From: Marinobacter sp. SS21
GTDB taxonomy: Bacteria; Pseudomonadota; Gammaproteobacteria; Pseudomonadales; Oleiphilaceae
Direction of reading: 5' to 3'
Length of the DNA: 64,000 nucleotides
NCBI RefSeq assembly: GCF_028369065.1
Contig: NZ_JAQNDA010000002.1
Span: 62,001-126,000 of the forward strand
Part shown: piece by piece, positions 19,283-28,719 of the stretch
Layout: each line of letters begins with the position of its first letter
Numbering within the stretch: the stretch's first letter is position 1
Program-made: the position numbers and the translations under genes
Notes under the pieces: generated by a model
Told to the model about the DNA's origin: nothing
The model's input: the letters and a program-made list of their open reading frames with translations, nothing else
The model's database searches: none

Positions 19283-20923
19283 ATGACCAATAACGACAAC
19301 AGTCAATTGAAGTTACGCAGAGGTGGGGTGCTGGTCGGCACCCACCCGGTGATGTCGCTGGGGGCCGGAATACTGGTGTTTGCCTTTGTGCTGTTCACCG
19401 TGGCGGTGCCCGAGCTGGCCAACACGGTCTATACCGGTATCAAGGACTTTATCGCGGCCGATCTGGCCTGGTACTACATCGGCTTTATGAGTTTTGTGCT
19501 GTTTCTGGTGGTATGGCTGGTGTTCAGCCGCTACGGCGACATCCGCCTGGGCCAGGACAGCGACCGGCCGGAATTCAGCAACTTTTCCTGGTTCTCCATG
19601 CTGTTCGGGGCCGGAATCGGGATCGGCATCCTGTTCTGGAGCATTGCCGAGCCCATCTACCACTTTCAGAGCAATCCGCTGGTTCCCGAAGGCCAGCAGC
19701 TGACCGCAGAAGCCGCCCAGGTGGCGATGCGGATCTCCATCTTCCATTGGGGCCTGCACGGCTGGGCGCTGTTTGGCCTGGCGGGATTGACCCTCGGCTA
19801 CTTCGCCTATCGCAAGGGCCTGCCGCTGTCGATTCGCTCCAGCCTGTACCCGATCTTCGGCGATCGTATCTACGGCCCCATCGGGCATATGGCGGACCTG
19901 TTGGCGGTGTTCGGTACCGTGTTCGGGATCGCCACCTCACTCGGTCTGGGGGCGCAGCAGATGAATGCGGGCCTGAACTACCTGATCGGCGTTGAGGTGT
20001 CCACCGGTAACCAGATCCTGCTGATTGCCATTATCTCGGTGATCGCGACCGTGTCAGTGATGACCGGGCTGCACAAGGGCATCCGGGTGCTCAGCGAGCT
20101 GAACATGCGACTGACCATGTTGATTCTGGGACTGTTCGTTGTGGTGGGGCCAACCGCGTACCTGCTGGGCGCGCTGGTGACCAACCTGGGCGACTATCTG
20201 GTACATGCGGTGGAGCTGGGTTTCTGGGTGGACCCGGACCCAGCCGGCCAGTGGCAGGGTTGGTGGACGCTGTTCTACTGGGGCTGGTGGATCGCCTGGG
20301 CACCGTTCTGCGGCATCTTCATTGCGCGGATCTCCAAGGGCCGCACCATCCGCGAATTCGTCCTCGGCGTGTTGGTGGCCCCGACCCTGCTGGCCGCAAT
20401 CTGGATCACGGTGTTTGGTAACACGGCCATGTTCCTGGAACTGTTTGGCGACGGCGGTGTGGTTGCAGCGGTCAATAAGGACACCACCATGGCCCTGTTC
20501 TCCACCATCGAGCTGATGACCGACAGTGAACTCATGATCACGCTGATGGCGAGCATCTGTACCGTCATGCTGGTGACCTACTTCGTGACTTCCGCCGATT
20601 CCGCCACCCTGGTGATCTGCACCCTGATCTCCATGGGCAATTCGAACCCGCTGCCCCGCTACCGGGTGTTCTGGGGCGGCGCGATCGGTGCCGTGGCAGC
20701 GGTGCTGTTGTTGGCCGGCGGCCTCCAGGCGCTGCAAACCGCTTCGGTGGTGGCGGCCCTGCCGTTCTCCTTCATCCTGATCATGGCGATCTACGGCCTG
20801 TTCAAGTCCCTGCGGGAGGAGAGCCTGCCGGAAAAGGCGTCCCGGTTTTCCCGACTGACGGGGAAGGGAAGTCGGGCCAGCGCCCGCGAATCCTCGGCCG
20901 TACCGGCCACTGGCAACCTTTGA
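19283..20923 (+). CDS. dddT: BCCT-family transporter, probable DMSP importer DddT
   Basis: A 546-residue inner-membrane protein with about 12 hydrophobic helices. BCCT signatures are clear: FSMLFGAGIGIGILFWSIAE near residues 107-127 and the Trp-rich segment WGWWIAWAPFCGIFIARISK near 333-352, followed by GRTIREFVLGVL. BCCT carriers import betaine-type zwitterions such as glycine betaine, carnitine and DMSP. As the first gene of the operon divergent from dddD, its substrate is inferred to be DMSP. The polar C-terminal tail (about 515-546) is short compared with osmosensing BCCT members, fitting a catabolic uptake role. Confidence 0.92.
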   Translation: MTNNDNSQLKLRRGGVLVGTHPVMSLGAGILVFAFVLFTVAVPELANTVYTGIKDFIAADLAWYYIGFMSFVLFLVVWLVFSRYGDIRLGQDSDRPEFSNFSWFSMLFGAGIGIGILFWSIAEPIYHFQSNPLVPEGQQLTAEAAQVAMRISIFHWGLHGWALFGLAGLTLGYFAYRKGLPLSIRSSLYPIFGDRIYGPIGHMADLLAVFGTVFGIATSLGLGAQQMNAGLNYLIGVEVSTGNQILLIAIISVIATVSVMTGLHKGIRVLSELNMRLTMLILGLFVVVGPTAYLLGALVTNLGDYLVHAVELGFWVDPDPAGQWQGWWTLFYWGWWIAWAPFCGIFIARISKGRTIREFVLGVLVAPTLLAAIWITVFGNTAMFLELFGDGGVVAAVNKDTTMALFSTIELMTDSELMITLMASICTVMLVTYFVTSADSATLVICTLISMGNSNPLPRYRVFWGGAIGAVAAVLLLAGGLQALQTASVVAALPFSFILIMAIYGLFKSLREESLPEKASRFSRLTGKGSRASARESSAVPATGNL

Positions 20924-20994
20924 GTGCATCAGGCATCGCCGCGAGCGAGGCGGTGCCTGCCAAAAACCTTCAACTCTTCGATTCAGGATTCATT

Positions 20995-22152
20995 ATGTCT
21001 ACTCAAGTGATTCTTCCCCGTGTCATGCAGGTTGGTGAAGGTGCGTCCGAACAGGTCCCCACTGTGCTGGCCAGCCTGGGGTGTAGCCGGCCACTGATCA
21101 TCACCGACAAGATGATGGTGCAGCTGGGCTATGTGGAGCGTATCCAGCAATGTCTGGCCCAGCACAGCCTGACCGCGGACGTGTTCGATGACACCGTGCC
21201 CGAACCTACGGTCAGCTCGATCCAGAGCGGCGTGGCGCGGGTCCGCGAGGGCGATTACGACTGCATCATTGCCCTCGGCGGCGGTAGCCCCATCGACAGT
21301 GCCAAGGCCATCGGCATCCTGGGCAAATTCGGCGGCGAGATGCGCGACTACAAGTTTCCCCGCCTGGTCAATCAGGTTGGTCTGCCGATCATCGCGGTGC
21401 CGACCACCGCCGGCACCGGGTCCGAGGTGACCCGTTTCACCATCATCACCGACGAGACTAACGACGAGAAGATGCTGTGTGTCGGGATTGGCTTCATGCC
21501 GGTGGCGGCGCTGGTGGATTACAACCTGACCCTGAGCCTGCCCAAGCGGATCACCGCCGATACCGGTATCGATGCGCTGACCCACGCCATGGAGGCTTAT
21601 GTCAGCCGTAAGGCCAACCCCTACAGCGACAGCCAGGCGCTGTCGGCCATGCGTCTGATCGGCCCGAACCTGCGGCGGGCCTATCACGACGGTGCCGATA
21701 AGGCGGCCCGCGAAGCCATGATGCTGGGCTCCACTCTGGCCGGCGTGGCGTTTTCCAACGCCTCGGTGGCGCTGGTGCACGGCATGAGCCGGCCCATCGG
21801 CGCCGCCTTCCACGTGCCCCACGGTCTGTCCAACGCCATGTTGCTGCCCAGCGTGACCGAGTTTTCGATTCCGGCGGCGGCGGACCGTTACGCTGACTGC
21901 GCCCGCGCCATCGGCGTGGCCAACCAGGCGGACAGCACCGAGGTGGCCAATCGCAAACTGCTGGACGAGTTGCACGCGCTGAATGACGAACTGGAGGTGC
22001 CGAGCCCGGAACTGTTCGGCATCGACCGCAGCGAATTCTTCGAGCTGATGCCGACGATGGCGGAACAGGCCTTGCAATCGGGTTCACCCGGCAACAACCC
22101 GCGGGTTCCCAGTGCCGAAGAAATCATCGGGATCTACCGCCAGCTGTGGTAA
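20995..22152 (+). CDS. dddB: Iron-containing alcohol dehydrogenase DddB
   Basis: A 385-residue cytoplasmic group III alcohol dehydrogenase. NAD-binding GGGSPIDSAKAIG lies near residues 97-109 and the metal site is formed by HAMEAYVSR near 197 and HGMSRPIGAAFHVPHGLSNA near 262, containing the HxxGxxxHxxHG-like pattern. In ddd clusters this enzyme oxidises the three-carbon hydroxyacid product of DddD to malonate semialdehyde. ATG 20995 follows CAGGA at good spacing and gives the family's normal length; the frame opens earlier, overlapping the end of dddT. Confidence 0.88.
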   Translation: MSTQVILPRVMQVGEGASEQVPTVLASLGCSRPLIITDKMMVQLGYVERIQQCLAQHSLTADVFDDTVPEPTVSSIQSGVARVREGDYDCIIALGGGSPIDSAKAIGILGKFGGEMRDYKFPRLVNQVGLPIIAVPTTAGTGSEVTRFTIITDETNDEKMLCVGIGFMPVAALVDYNLTLSLPKRITADTGIDALTHAMEAYVSRKANPYSDSQALSAMRLIGPNLRRAYHDGADKAAREAMMLGSTLAGVAFSNASVALVHGMSRPIGAAFHVPHGLSNAMLLPSVTEFSIPAAADRYADCARAIGVANQADSTEVANRKLLDELHALNDELEVPSPELFGIDRSEFFELMPTMAEQALQSGSPGNNPRVPSAEEIIGIYRQLW

Positions 22153-22245
22153 TCCGAGTCGCAATGTCTCGATACACGACTAACGACCCACGACTAACAA
22201 CAATCCGCCGTCCAAGACGCGCATTTTTAAACTGAGGAAATGAAG

Positions 22246-23742
22246 ATGAACACAGTAGGGCACCTGATCAACGGCCAGCTCACCACCGAAGGCGAGCGGC
22301 GTCAGCCAGTCTACAATCCATCCACCGGAGAGGTATCCAGGGAGGTGGCATTGGCGTCCCGGGCCACCGTGGAAGACGCCATTGCGGCGGCCGAGGCGGC
22401 GTTCCCGGAATGGCGCGCGACGCCCCCCATCAAGCGCGCCCGGATCATGTTCCGCTTCAAGGAACTGCTGGAGCAGAACGCCGAGCGCATCAGCGCGATG
22501 ATCGGTGAGGAACACGGCAAAATTCAACACGACGCCATGGGTGAACTCCAGCGCGGAATCGAGAACGTCGAGTACGCCTGCGGTGCTCCGGAACTGCTGA
22601 AAGGCGAGCACAGCCGCAACGTGGGCCCGAATATCGATGCCTGGAGCGAGTTCCAGCCACTGGGTGTGGTGGCAGGCATCACGCCATTCAACTTCCCGGC
22701 GATGGTGCCGTTGTGGATGTACCCGATGGCGCTGGTGTGCGGCAACTGTTTCGTGCTGAAGCCTTCCGAGCGGGACCCGAGTTCTACGCTGTTCATCGCC
22801 CAGCTGCTGCAGGAAGCCGGGTTGCCCGATGGGGTGATGAATGTGGTCAATGGCGACAAGGAAGCGGTGGATACCCTACTGGAAGATCCGCGCATTCAGG
22901 CGGTGAGCTTCGTAGGCTCCACCCCCATTGCCGAATACATCTATGGCAAGGCCAGTGCCAATGGCAAGCGTTGCCAGGCCCTCGGTGGCGCCAAGAACCA
23001 CGCCATCGTGATGCCGGATGCCGACATGGACAACGCAGTTAACCAGCTCCTCGGCGCCGCCTTCGGCTCCTCCGGTGAGCGCTGCATGGCCCTGTCCGTG
23101 GCGGTGGCGGTGGGAGACGCCGCCGGCGACGCCCTGGTGGCGAAGATGAGCGAGGCGATGCAGTCGCTGAAAGTGGGTGCCTTCTGCGAACCCAGCAACG
23201 ATTTCGGTCCGGTGATTACCCGTCAGCACCAGCAGAAGGTGGTGGGCTACATCGACAGCGCCGAGGACCAGGGCGCCACGGTGGTGGTGGACGGTCGCAA
23301 CCCACAGGTGGCCGGTTATGAAGACGGCTTCTTCGTGGGCGGGACGCTGATCGACCACGTCACCCCGGACATGGTCAGCTATCGCGAAGAAATCTTCGGG
23401 CCGGTGCTGCAGGTGGTTCGGGTTGCCTCCATGGAAGCGGCCATGAAGCTGATCAATGACCACGAGTACGGCAACGGCACCTGCATCTTCACCCGCGACG
23501 GTGAGGCCGCCCGTTACTTCACCGACCACATCCAGGTGGGCATGGTGGGTATCAACGTGCCGCTGCCGGTGCCGGTGGCGTACCACAGCTTCGGTGGCTG
23601 GAAGCGTTCGCTGTTTGGTGACCTGCATGCCTACGGGCCGGACTCGGTGCGCTTCTACACCCGCCGCAAGGCCATCACCCAGCGTTGGCCTTCGGCCGGG
23701 GTGCGTGAGGGCGTGGAGTTCTCCATGCCGACCATGAAGTAA
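22246..23742 (+). CDS. dddC: CoA-acylating (methyl)malonate-semialdehyde dehydrogenase DddC
   Basis: A 498-residue aldehyde dehydrogenase of the MmsA branch, converting malonate semialdehyde to acetyl-CoA with NAD+ and CoA. Seen: NFPAMVPLWMYPMA near residue 145, glycine motif SFVGSTPIAEYIY near 224-236, and catalytic Cys in SSGERCMALSV near 285. The GERCMA sequence is characteristic of MmsA-like enzymes. The second ATG (22246) is chosen because GAGGA lies 7 nt upstream; the first (22240) is too close to it. It is third in the dddTBC operon and ends at a strong terminator. In isolation it could be a valine-pathway MmsA; context argues for DddC. Confidence 0.88.
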   Translation: MNTVGHLINGQLTTEGERRQPVYNPSTGEVSREVALASRATVEDAIAAAEAAFPEWRATPPIKRARIMFRFKELLEQNAERISAMIGEEHGKIQHDAMGELQRGIENVEYACGAPELLKGEHSRNVGPNIDAWSEFQPLGVVAGITPFNFPAMVPLWMYPMALVCGNCFVLKPSERDPSSTLFIAQLLQEAGLPDGVMNVVNGDKEAVDTLLEDPRIQAVSFVGSTPIAEYIYGKASANGKRCQALGGAKNHAIVMPDADMDNAVNQLLGAAFGSSGERCMALSVAVAVGDAAGDALVAKMSEAMQSLKVGAFCEPSNDFGPVITRQHQQKVVGYIDSAEDQGATVVVDGRNPQVAGYEDGFFVGGTLIDHVTPDMVSYREEIFGPVLQVVRVASMEAAMKLINDHEYGNGTCIFTRDGEAARYFTDHIQVGMVGINVPLPVPVAYHSFGGWKRSLFGDLHAYGPDSVRFYTRRKAITQRWPSAGVREGVEFSMPTMK

Positions 23743-23783
23743 CCGCATTCGCTTCCCGGACCAGAACGGGACAGCGCTCCTTC

Positions 23784-23814
23784 GGCGGCACCGGCTAGGT
23801 GCCGCCTTTTTTTT
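23784..23814 (+). terminator. Strong Rho-independent terminator of the dddTBC operon
   Basis: Perfect 9-bp stem GGCGGCACC / GGTGCCGCC, 5-nt loop, followed by a T8 run. The downstream LysR gene therefore probably has its own promoter. Confidence 0.92.
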
Positions 23815-23961
23815 GTTCCGTCAGGGGCTCTTTTTACCCTGACATGGACGCGTTTTTCCTGGCGGGGCGCTTTCCCCAGCGAGGACCGTTTCAAAAACAC
23901 GCTGGCGCTGTGCTTAGAGTTCAATGAAAATTGACTATGAATGCACAATCGGGTTGTCACC

Positions 23962-24870
23962 ATGAAGAAGAAACTCCCTCCGCTCAACTGGCTGAGGTCC
24001 TTCGAGGCCACCGCGCGTCACCTGAACTTCACCCACGCCGCCGGTGAGCTGAACTTGACCCAGGCTGCCATCAGTCAGCAGGTGAAAGGGCTGGAGTCGC
24101 AACTGGGCATGACACTGTTCACCCGGCTGCCCAGGGGCCTGGAGCTGACCGATGCCGGCAAGGCCTACCTGCCGGTGGTGCATGAGTGCATTCGACGCCT
24201 GGCCACCGCCACCGACGAAATCTTCGGCCAGGGTAAGGCCCGCTTGCTGACGGTGCGATGCAACCTGGTGTTCTTAACCACCTGGCTGGCGCCCCGGTTG
24301 CACCGGTTTCGGGAGCGTTATCCGGAGATTGGCATTCGCTTCACCAGCAATATCTGGGTGGAGGACGATGTCAAGGAAGCCGATATGGAGATTCGCTACG
24401 GCAAGGGCACCTGGCCGGGACTGGAGGCGGACAGGCTGAGCTGGGACGAGCTTTTTCCCGTGTGCAGCCCGGTGCTGGCCGGAGACCGGCAGCCCCCAGG
24501 CTCGCCGGAGCAGCTTGGCGAATACACCATCCTTCATGTTATCGGCTACGAGGAAGGCTGGGGATACTGGCTGGACCAGGCCGGCTTCGGCAACGTCAAG
24601 TCGGGCCAGGAGCTGCAGTTCGATACCCTGATCTCCGCGCTGGAAGTTGCACGCCAGGGCGGTGGCATCGCGTTGGGGCGCACCTCGCTGGTGCAGGAGA
24701 TGATGTGCAAAGGCGAGCTGATTGCGCCGTTCGGGTATTCCGTGGCCACCTCCGAAGCCTTCCACCTGGTGCGGCCGGCGTTCAAGTACATTCATCCGCA
24801 CGCGGAGATTTTCCGCTCGTGGATCTTGGCGGAAGCCGAAAACGACAAGGCCCCCCAAGAGGCGTCTTGA
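23962..24870 (+). CDS. dddR: LysR-family regulator (GcvA-like), probable DddR
   Basis: A 302-residue regulator. Helix-turn-helix at about residues 4-62 (LPPLNWLRSFEATARHLNFT, LTQAAISQQVKGLE), then an effector-binding domain of the GcvA subgroup with the YLVVHECIRR-type linker and GGGIALGRTSLV near 238-249. LysR regulators close known dddTBCR clusters and activate DMSP catabolism in response to substrate; that role is inferred here. ATG 23962 (MKKKLPP) gives the usual GcvA-like N-terminus; ATG 23941 is an alternative and neither has a strong ribosome site. Confidence 0.85.
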   Translation: MKKKLPPLNWLRSFEATARHLNFTHAAGELNLTQAAISQQVKGLESQLGMTLFTRLPRGLELTDAGKAYLPVVHECIRRLATATDEIFGQGKARLLTVRCNLVFLTTWLAPRLHRFRERYPEIGIRFTSNIWVEDDVKEADMEIRYGKGTWPGLEADRLSWDELFPVCSPVLAGDRQPPGSPEQLGEYTILHVIGYEEGWGYWLDQAGFGNVKSGQELQFDTLISALEVARQGGGIALGRTSLVQEMMCKGELIAPFGYSVATSEAFHLVRPAFKYIHPHAEIFRSWILAEAENDKAPQEAS

Positions 24871-24928
24871 GTTTGGTCATCCGAGTTGGCGGGGTGACCT
24901 GTTAGCTAATGGAGGCAACGGATGATCA

Positions 24929-24957
24929 GGGACTGAGCCGCTCCTCCGGTCAGTCCC
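24929..24957. terminator. Hairpin between convergent dddR and alkylsulfatase genes
   Basis: Stem GGGACTGA / TCAGTCCC with a 13-nt GC-rich loop. No T-run on the plus strand. Confidence 0.4.
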
Positions 24958-24967
24958 CATCGGCGGG

Positions 24968-27022
24968 TCAGGGAGTGACGATATTGAACGAGCCATCCGG
25001 CTTGTCCAGCATACCGAAGAACCTGATCAAATCGAGTTTGCTGCCCTCAAAGCTTACGTCGTCGCTGAACAACAGCTCCTTCACCCCTGCCTCACCCACC
25101 AGGAGATCGATGAACAGCGGATGGGTGAGGTTGAGGGTTGCGTCCGCAGGGGTGTCGTTGGCGGTTGCCTGGTGGTGCAGCACCGAGTTGTTCAGGGTCA
25201 GCAGGTAACTCTCGCCAAGGTCGGTAAAGGTGATCTTCACCGTCAGCGATTCGCCGTCGGCTTCGTCAGCCATCAGCCGCACCGCCATGCTGTCAAAGAA
25301 CAGCGACACGGGCGTATTGACCAGCACCTCTTTCATCACGGCCGGGCTGATGCCCTCAGCCGGTGCGCCATGGCGTAACTCGAAGGCGCCGGTGAGGTAG
25401 AAGTCACGCCAGGGCGCCGATTCGGCGAGGTAACCCAGTTGGTCGTACACCTTGGCCAGCAGGGCCTTGGCCTCGGCATTGTCCGGTTCTGCAAACACCA
25501 CATGGTTCAGCAACTCGGCCAGCCACCGGTAGGTCTGTTTACCGTCGGCGGGCGTCATGTCGGCCGCGGCGGCAAAGTCGGCGTCGGCTCGTTGGAGAAT
25601 CTGGCTGGCTCCGCCCATCATCTCCACGTAGCGGCGGGCGGCATCGCTTTCCGGCAATGGATTGAGTTTGGCGGGATTGGCGGTAAACCAGCCCATGTAA
25701 TTCTGATACACCGCCTTGGCATTGTGACTCACCGTGCCGTAATAGCCCTGGTTATGAAAATCCTCATTCAGCGCGGCCGGTAATTCCAGTTGCTCGGCGA
25801 TTTCATTGGGCGTGTGGCCCTGGTTGAGCAAGCGGACGCTCTGATCATGGATGAACTTGTAGGTGTCGCGCTGCTTGATCAGGAAATCCTGAATGCTGTC
25901 CTGTCCCCACAGCGGCCAGTGGTGGCTGGCGAAATAGACCTCGGCTTCGGCAAAGCGGATTCGGGCCTCGTCGATATACGCACTCCAGGCGCGGGCGTCG
26001 CGCACCTTGGCGCCGCGCAGGGTATAGAGATTGTGCAGGTTGCGGCTGACCAGTTCGGCGCCGCAGAAGGCCCGCTGCTCGGGTAGGTAGAAGGTGAACT
26101 CCGCCGGCGCTTCGGAACCGGAAACCATCTGGAACACCATAGGCACACCGTCAACGGTCAACTCGGACCCGGTCTCGTGGATCAGGTCGGTGGCTGCCTC
26201 GAAGCCGAAGCTGCCGAAAGCCGGTCCTTTGCCCAGGCCGGTACCGACATGGCCGCGCTCGTCGCGACCAAGGCGCTTGCCGTACATGTACATGGCACGG
26301 CGGGTCATGGCGGGGCCCGCGATGATGTTTTCGCTGGTGGCTTCTTCTTCAAACCCTGCGGGCGCGATGATTCGCAGGTTTTGGCGCTCTTCCTCCGACA
26401 GGTGTTGGAGCACGCCTTGCACACCGCCAAAGTGGTCGATGTGGCTGTGGGTGAAGACGATGGCGTGCACCGGCTTCTTGCCCAGATGCTGCTGGGCGAA
26501 GAGGAAGGCCCGGCTGGCGGTTTCCCGCGAGGTCAGCGGGTCTACAAGAATCCAGCCACTGTCGCCCTCGATGATGGACATATTGGCCAGGTCGTAGCCA
26601 CGGAGCTGATAGAGTCCATCGGTGACTTCAAACAGGCCGTGAATGTTGTTGAGGGCGGCCTGGCGCCAGAGACTCGGGTTAACCGAGGCTGGCGCATCGA
26701 CACCTTCGGCATTGATGAAATCATAAGCGCCCATATCCCAGATGGTGTCGCCGTTCTGGTGCTGGATGACCAGGCTCGGTTCCTGGGCGATTAGCCCCCT
26801 CCGGGCATGGCTGAAATCCTCGCGGTTGCCGAACGGCCGCTGCTCGAGGACCTGCCCATTGGCGTTGGCGGTCGTGGTTGTGGCCGGGGTATGGCCAAGG
26901 GCATTGGCATCGACCTCCAGGGCTGGCCGCGAGTCGCAACCAGCCAGGCTCAGGGCCGCTGGCAGAAGCACTGCGATTAGCAGGGTGCGACAGTTGATTC
27001 TGGGGTACATTTTTGGGTGCAT
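24968..27022 (-). CDS. Alkyl/aryl sulfatase, MBL fold (SdsA1/BDS1 type), predicted lipoprotein
   Basis: A 684-residue exported zinc hydrolase that removes sulfate from alkyl sulfates such as dodecyl sulfate. The N-terminus ends in a lipobox (LSLAGC, Cys29), predicting a lipoprotein, unlike the soluble SdsA1. The zinc motif THSHIDHFGG is near residues 188-197, with SGSEAPAEFTFYLPEQRAFC in the 310s. The middle alkylsulfatase dimerisation region and the C-terminal SCP2-like domain (DLGESYLLTLNNSVLHH near 625) complete the family's three-part build. It lies 105 nt downstream of an AraC regulator on the same strand, a likely controller. Confidence 0.9.
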   Translation of the reverse strand: MHPKMYPRINCRTLLIAVLLPAALSLAGCDSRPALEVDANALGHTPATTTTANANGQVLEQRPFGNREDFSHARRGLIAQEPSLVIQHQNGDTIWDMGAYDFINAEGVDAPASVNPSLWRQAALNNIHGLFEVTDGLYQLRGYDLANMSIIEGDSGWILVDPLTSRETASRAFLFAQQHLGKKPVHAIVFTHSHIDHFGGVQGVLQHLSEEERQNLRIIAPAGFEEEATSENIIAGPAMTRRAMYMYGKRLGRDERGHVGTGLGKGPAFGSFGFEAATDLIHETGSELTVDGVPMVFQMVSGSEAPAEFTFYLPEQRAFCGAELVSRNLHNLYTLRGAKVRDARAWSAYIDEARIRFAEAEVYFASHHWPLWGQDSIQDFLIKQRDTYKFIHDQSVRLLNQGHTPNEIAEQLELPAALNEDFHNQGYYGTVSHNAKAVYQNYMGWFTANPAKLNPLPESDAARRYVEMMGGASQILQRADADFAAAADMTPADGKQTYRWLAELLNHVVFAEPDNAEAKALLAKVYDQLGYLAESAPWRDFYLTGAFELRHGAPAEGISPAVMKEVLVNTPVSLFFDSMAVRLMADEADGESLTVKITFTDLGESYLLTLNNSVLHHQATANDTPADATLNLTHPLFIDLLVGEAGVKELLFSDDVSFEGSKLDLIRFFGMLDKPDGSFNIVTP

Positions 27023-27127
27023 GGCAGACCTTTGTTGTTAGAGAACCTCACGGTCAGTGTACGGGGGCTGGCCAAGACGGCTTGTCTTTTGCGGACATTC
27101 GTCGGTCATGAGTGGTCCCGGCGACGC

Positions 27128-28147
27128 TCAAGCTTGGCGGGAGCGTGTGCGAAACTCGGAAGGACTCTTGCCGGCGTGGCGGGCAAAGGCACGGGAAAAG
27201 TTGCTGGTGTCGGAGAAACCGATGCTCAGGGCAATGTCGGTCACGCTCATATCACTGTGGCTCAAGTAGTGTTCCGCCACTTCCATCCGGCACTGCTGAA
27301 CCAGCTCCCGGTAGGTGCGACCTTCCTGCCGCAGGTGCCGACGCAGGCTGCGTTCGGTCAGGTTGAGGCGTTCGGCAATCCGCTGGATCTTGGGCTCGCC
27401 CTGTTGCAATTGTGCTGCCACCAATTGCTTCACGCGATGGCTGAATGGGGTCGCCTGCAAGGCATCCACATAGCTTTTCACCACGGATTCGTTGAATGCG
27501 GCGAGCTGGGGATCACCCATGACCGATGGGCTGTTCAGTTGCGCCCGGTTTAGCCAGAGCGCATTGCGTTCGGCGCCAAACCTCACCGGTGCCTTGAAAA
27601 ACCGCTCCCAGGGCGCAGTGGATTCAGGGTGTGATCGCATCAGTTCGACCGAGCTCAAGACCGGTTGCTCCGCGCCAAGTTGTTCGGCAAACAGGGCGAG
27701 GGTCGCCAGAAAACTGTCGATGGCCATGGCGCTGATGGTGACGCCTTCGATAGGCGCGATGCAGAAGCCAAGACAGGACGGGGTTTGCTCGATTCGGGTG
27801 GTGGCCGAGTTGCTCACCAGTGCGGAATAGTGACTCAGTTTCAGGAGTGCCTGCTCCAGGTTGCCGGTGGTATGCAGCAGCAAACCCAGGGCTCGGAAAT
27901 GCATGGGCTGGACATATCGCGCCACCGTCAGGCCGAATGCCTCATCATCGGTGACCGCCAACACCTGATTCCAGAACTCGGTCATCAGCCGAATATCCAC
28001 CCGGCCGTCGGGATGGGCGGTCAGCTCCCCGCGGTTCAGTCCCACTTGGGCCAGTATGGGGTCGGCGGGAATGCCCCTGGCCGCCAGCGCCCGACAGATG
28101 GCCAGCGGCCAGGCGGCAAGTGTGGTGTGATCGGCGTTGGAGGTCAT
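27128..28147 (-). CDS. AraC-family transcriptional regulator
   Basis: A 339-residue regulator. The N-terminal about 200 residues resemble the arabinose-binding-like domain of OruR/ArgR-type AraC proteins (FWNQVLAVTDDEAFGL near 48). The C-terminal double helix-turn-helix (about 235-335) is clear: IAERLNLTERSLRRHLRQEG and DIALSIGFSDTSNFSRAFAR. It probably controls the alkylsulfatase gene directly downstream. Its start overlaps the stop of the preceding frame by ATGA, suggesting translational coupling. Confidence 0.9.
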   Translation of the reverse strand: MTSNADHTTLAAWPLAICRALAARGIPADPILAQVGLNRGELTAHPDGRVDIRLMTEFWNQVLAVTDDEAFGLTVARYVQPMHFRALGLLLHTTGNLEQALLKLSHYSALVSNSATTRIEQTPSCLGFCIAPIEGVTISAMAIDSFLATLALFAEQLGAEQPVLSSVELMRSHPESTAPWERFFKAPVRFGAERNALWLNRAQLNSPSVMGDPQLAAFNESVVKSYVDALQATPFSHRVKQLVAAQLQQGEPKIQRIAERLNLTERSLRRHLRQEGRTYRELVQQCRMEVAEHYLSHSDMSVTDIALSIGFSDTSNFSRAFARHAGKSPSEFRTRSRQA

Positions 28148-28602
28148 GGCGCTGGATTTGGCCTGTGGGGTGGCTCCGCATTATCTCCAGTCATGCGAAA
28201 TAAAACGTTGATGACTGCAAGGGAGTCAGCCATTAACTCGCCAGTTTCGCTGTGAGTTCGCAATAATCTCTTTAGCTCCCGATCCAGCATGGCAACAACA
28301 TGACGCTCGGCCAATCGTACCCGTGCCTGAAGATCCGCTGACGGGGTATGCCATGGCACCCGAAAAACAAGCGCCTGATTTGGCAGCGGGCGCCGGTGGC
28401 CGTCAAGATTTGGTCCGGGCAATGGGATTGGCGACTGAAACAGCCATTGTATCTCCCAATCGTCAAGGCCAGGAACTTTTTTCCAGATCGATAGCGTGCC
28501 CACCCGCACCGAGACGGCAGCCGCTGTTGCTTCAGCCTGGGTATAGCAACTCTCGCCCTGCGAGGTGTGTGCAGGGGTTGTCTTTGTTAAATGGTCGCTC
28601 AA
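28144..28602 (-). CDS. Hypothetical protein upstream of and overlapping an AraC gene
   Basis: A 152-residue frame with no recognised family, no signal peptide and no membrane segment. Residues about 33-55 (VGTLSIWKKVPGLDDWEIQW) and a helical C-terminal half (ARVRLAERHVVAMLDRELKR) look protein-like rather than random. Its stop overlaps the AraC start as ATGA, a common operon arrangement. It could be a small partner of the regulator or a spurious frame; evidence is compositional only. Confidence 0.4.
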   Translation of the reverse strand: MSDHLTKTTPAHTSQGESCYTQAEATAAAVSVRVGTLSIWKKVPGLDDWEIQWLFQSPIPLPGPNLDGHRRPLPNQALVFRVPWHTPSADLQARVRLAERHVVAMLDRELKRLLRTHSETGELMADSLAVINVLFRMTGDNAEPPHRPNPAP

Positions 28603-28719
28603 GGAACAGTCTCACCGGTCAGGTGCTCCGGATGGTTTCTTGTAGCCATTTCAGTTGATGGCAGCGCCATAAGCCACGGTCCAGAGAGGCGGATTCACAG
28701 GCTGAAGCCGAAGCCCCTT

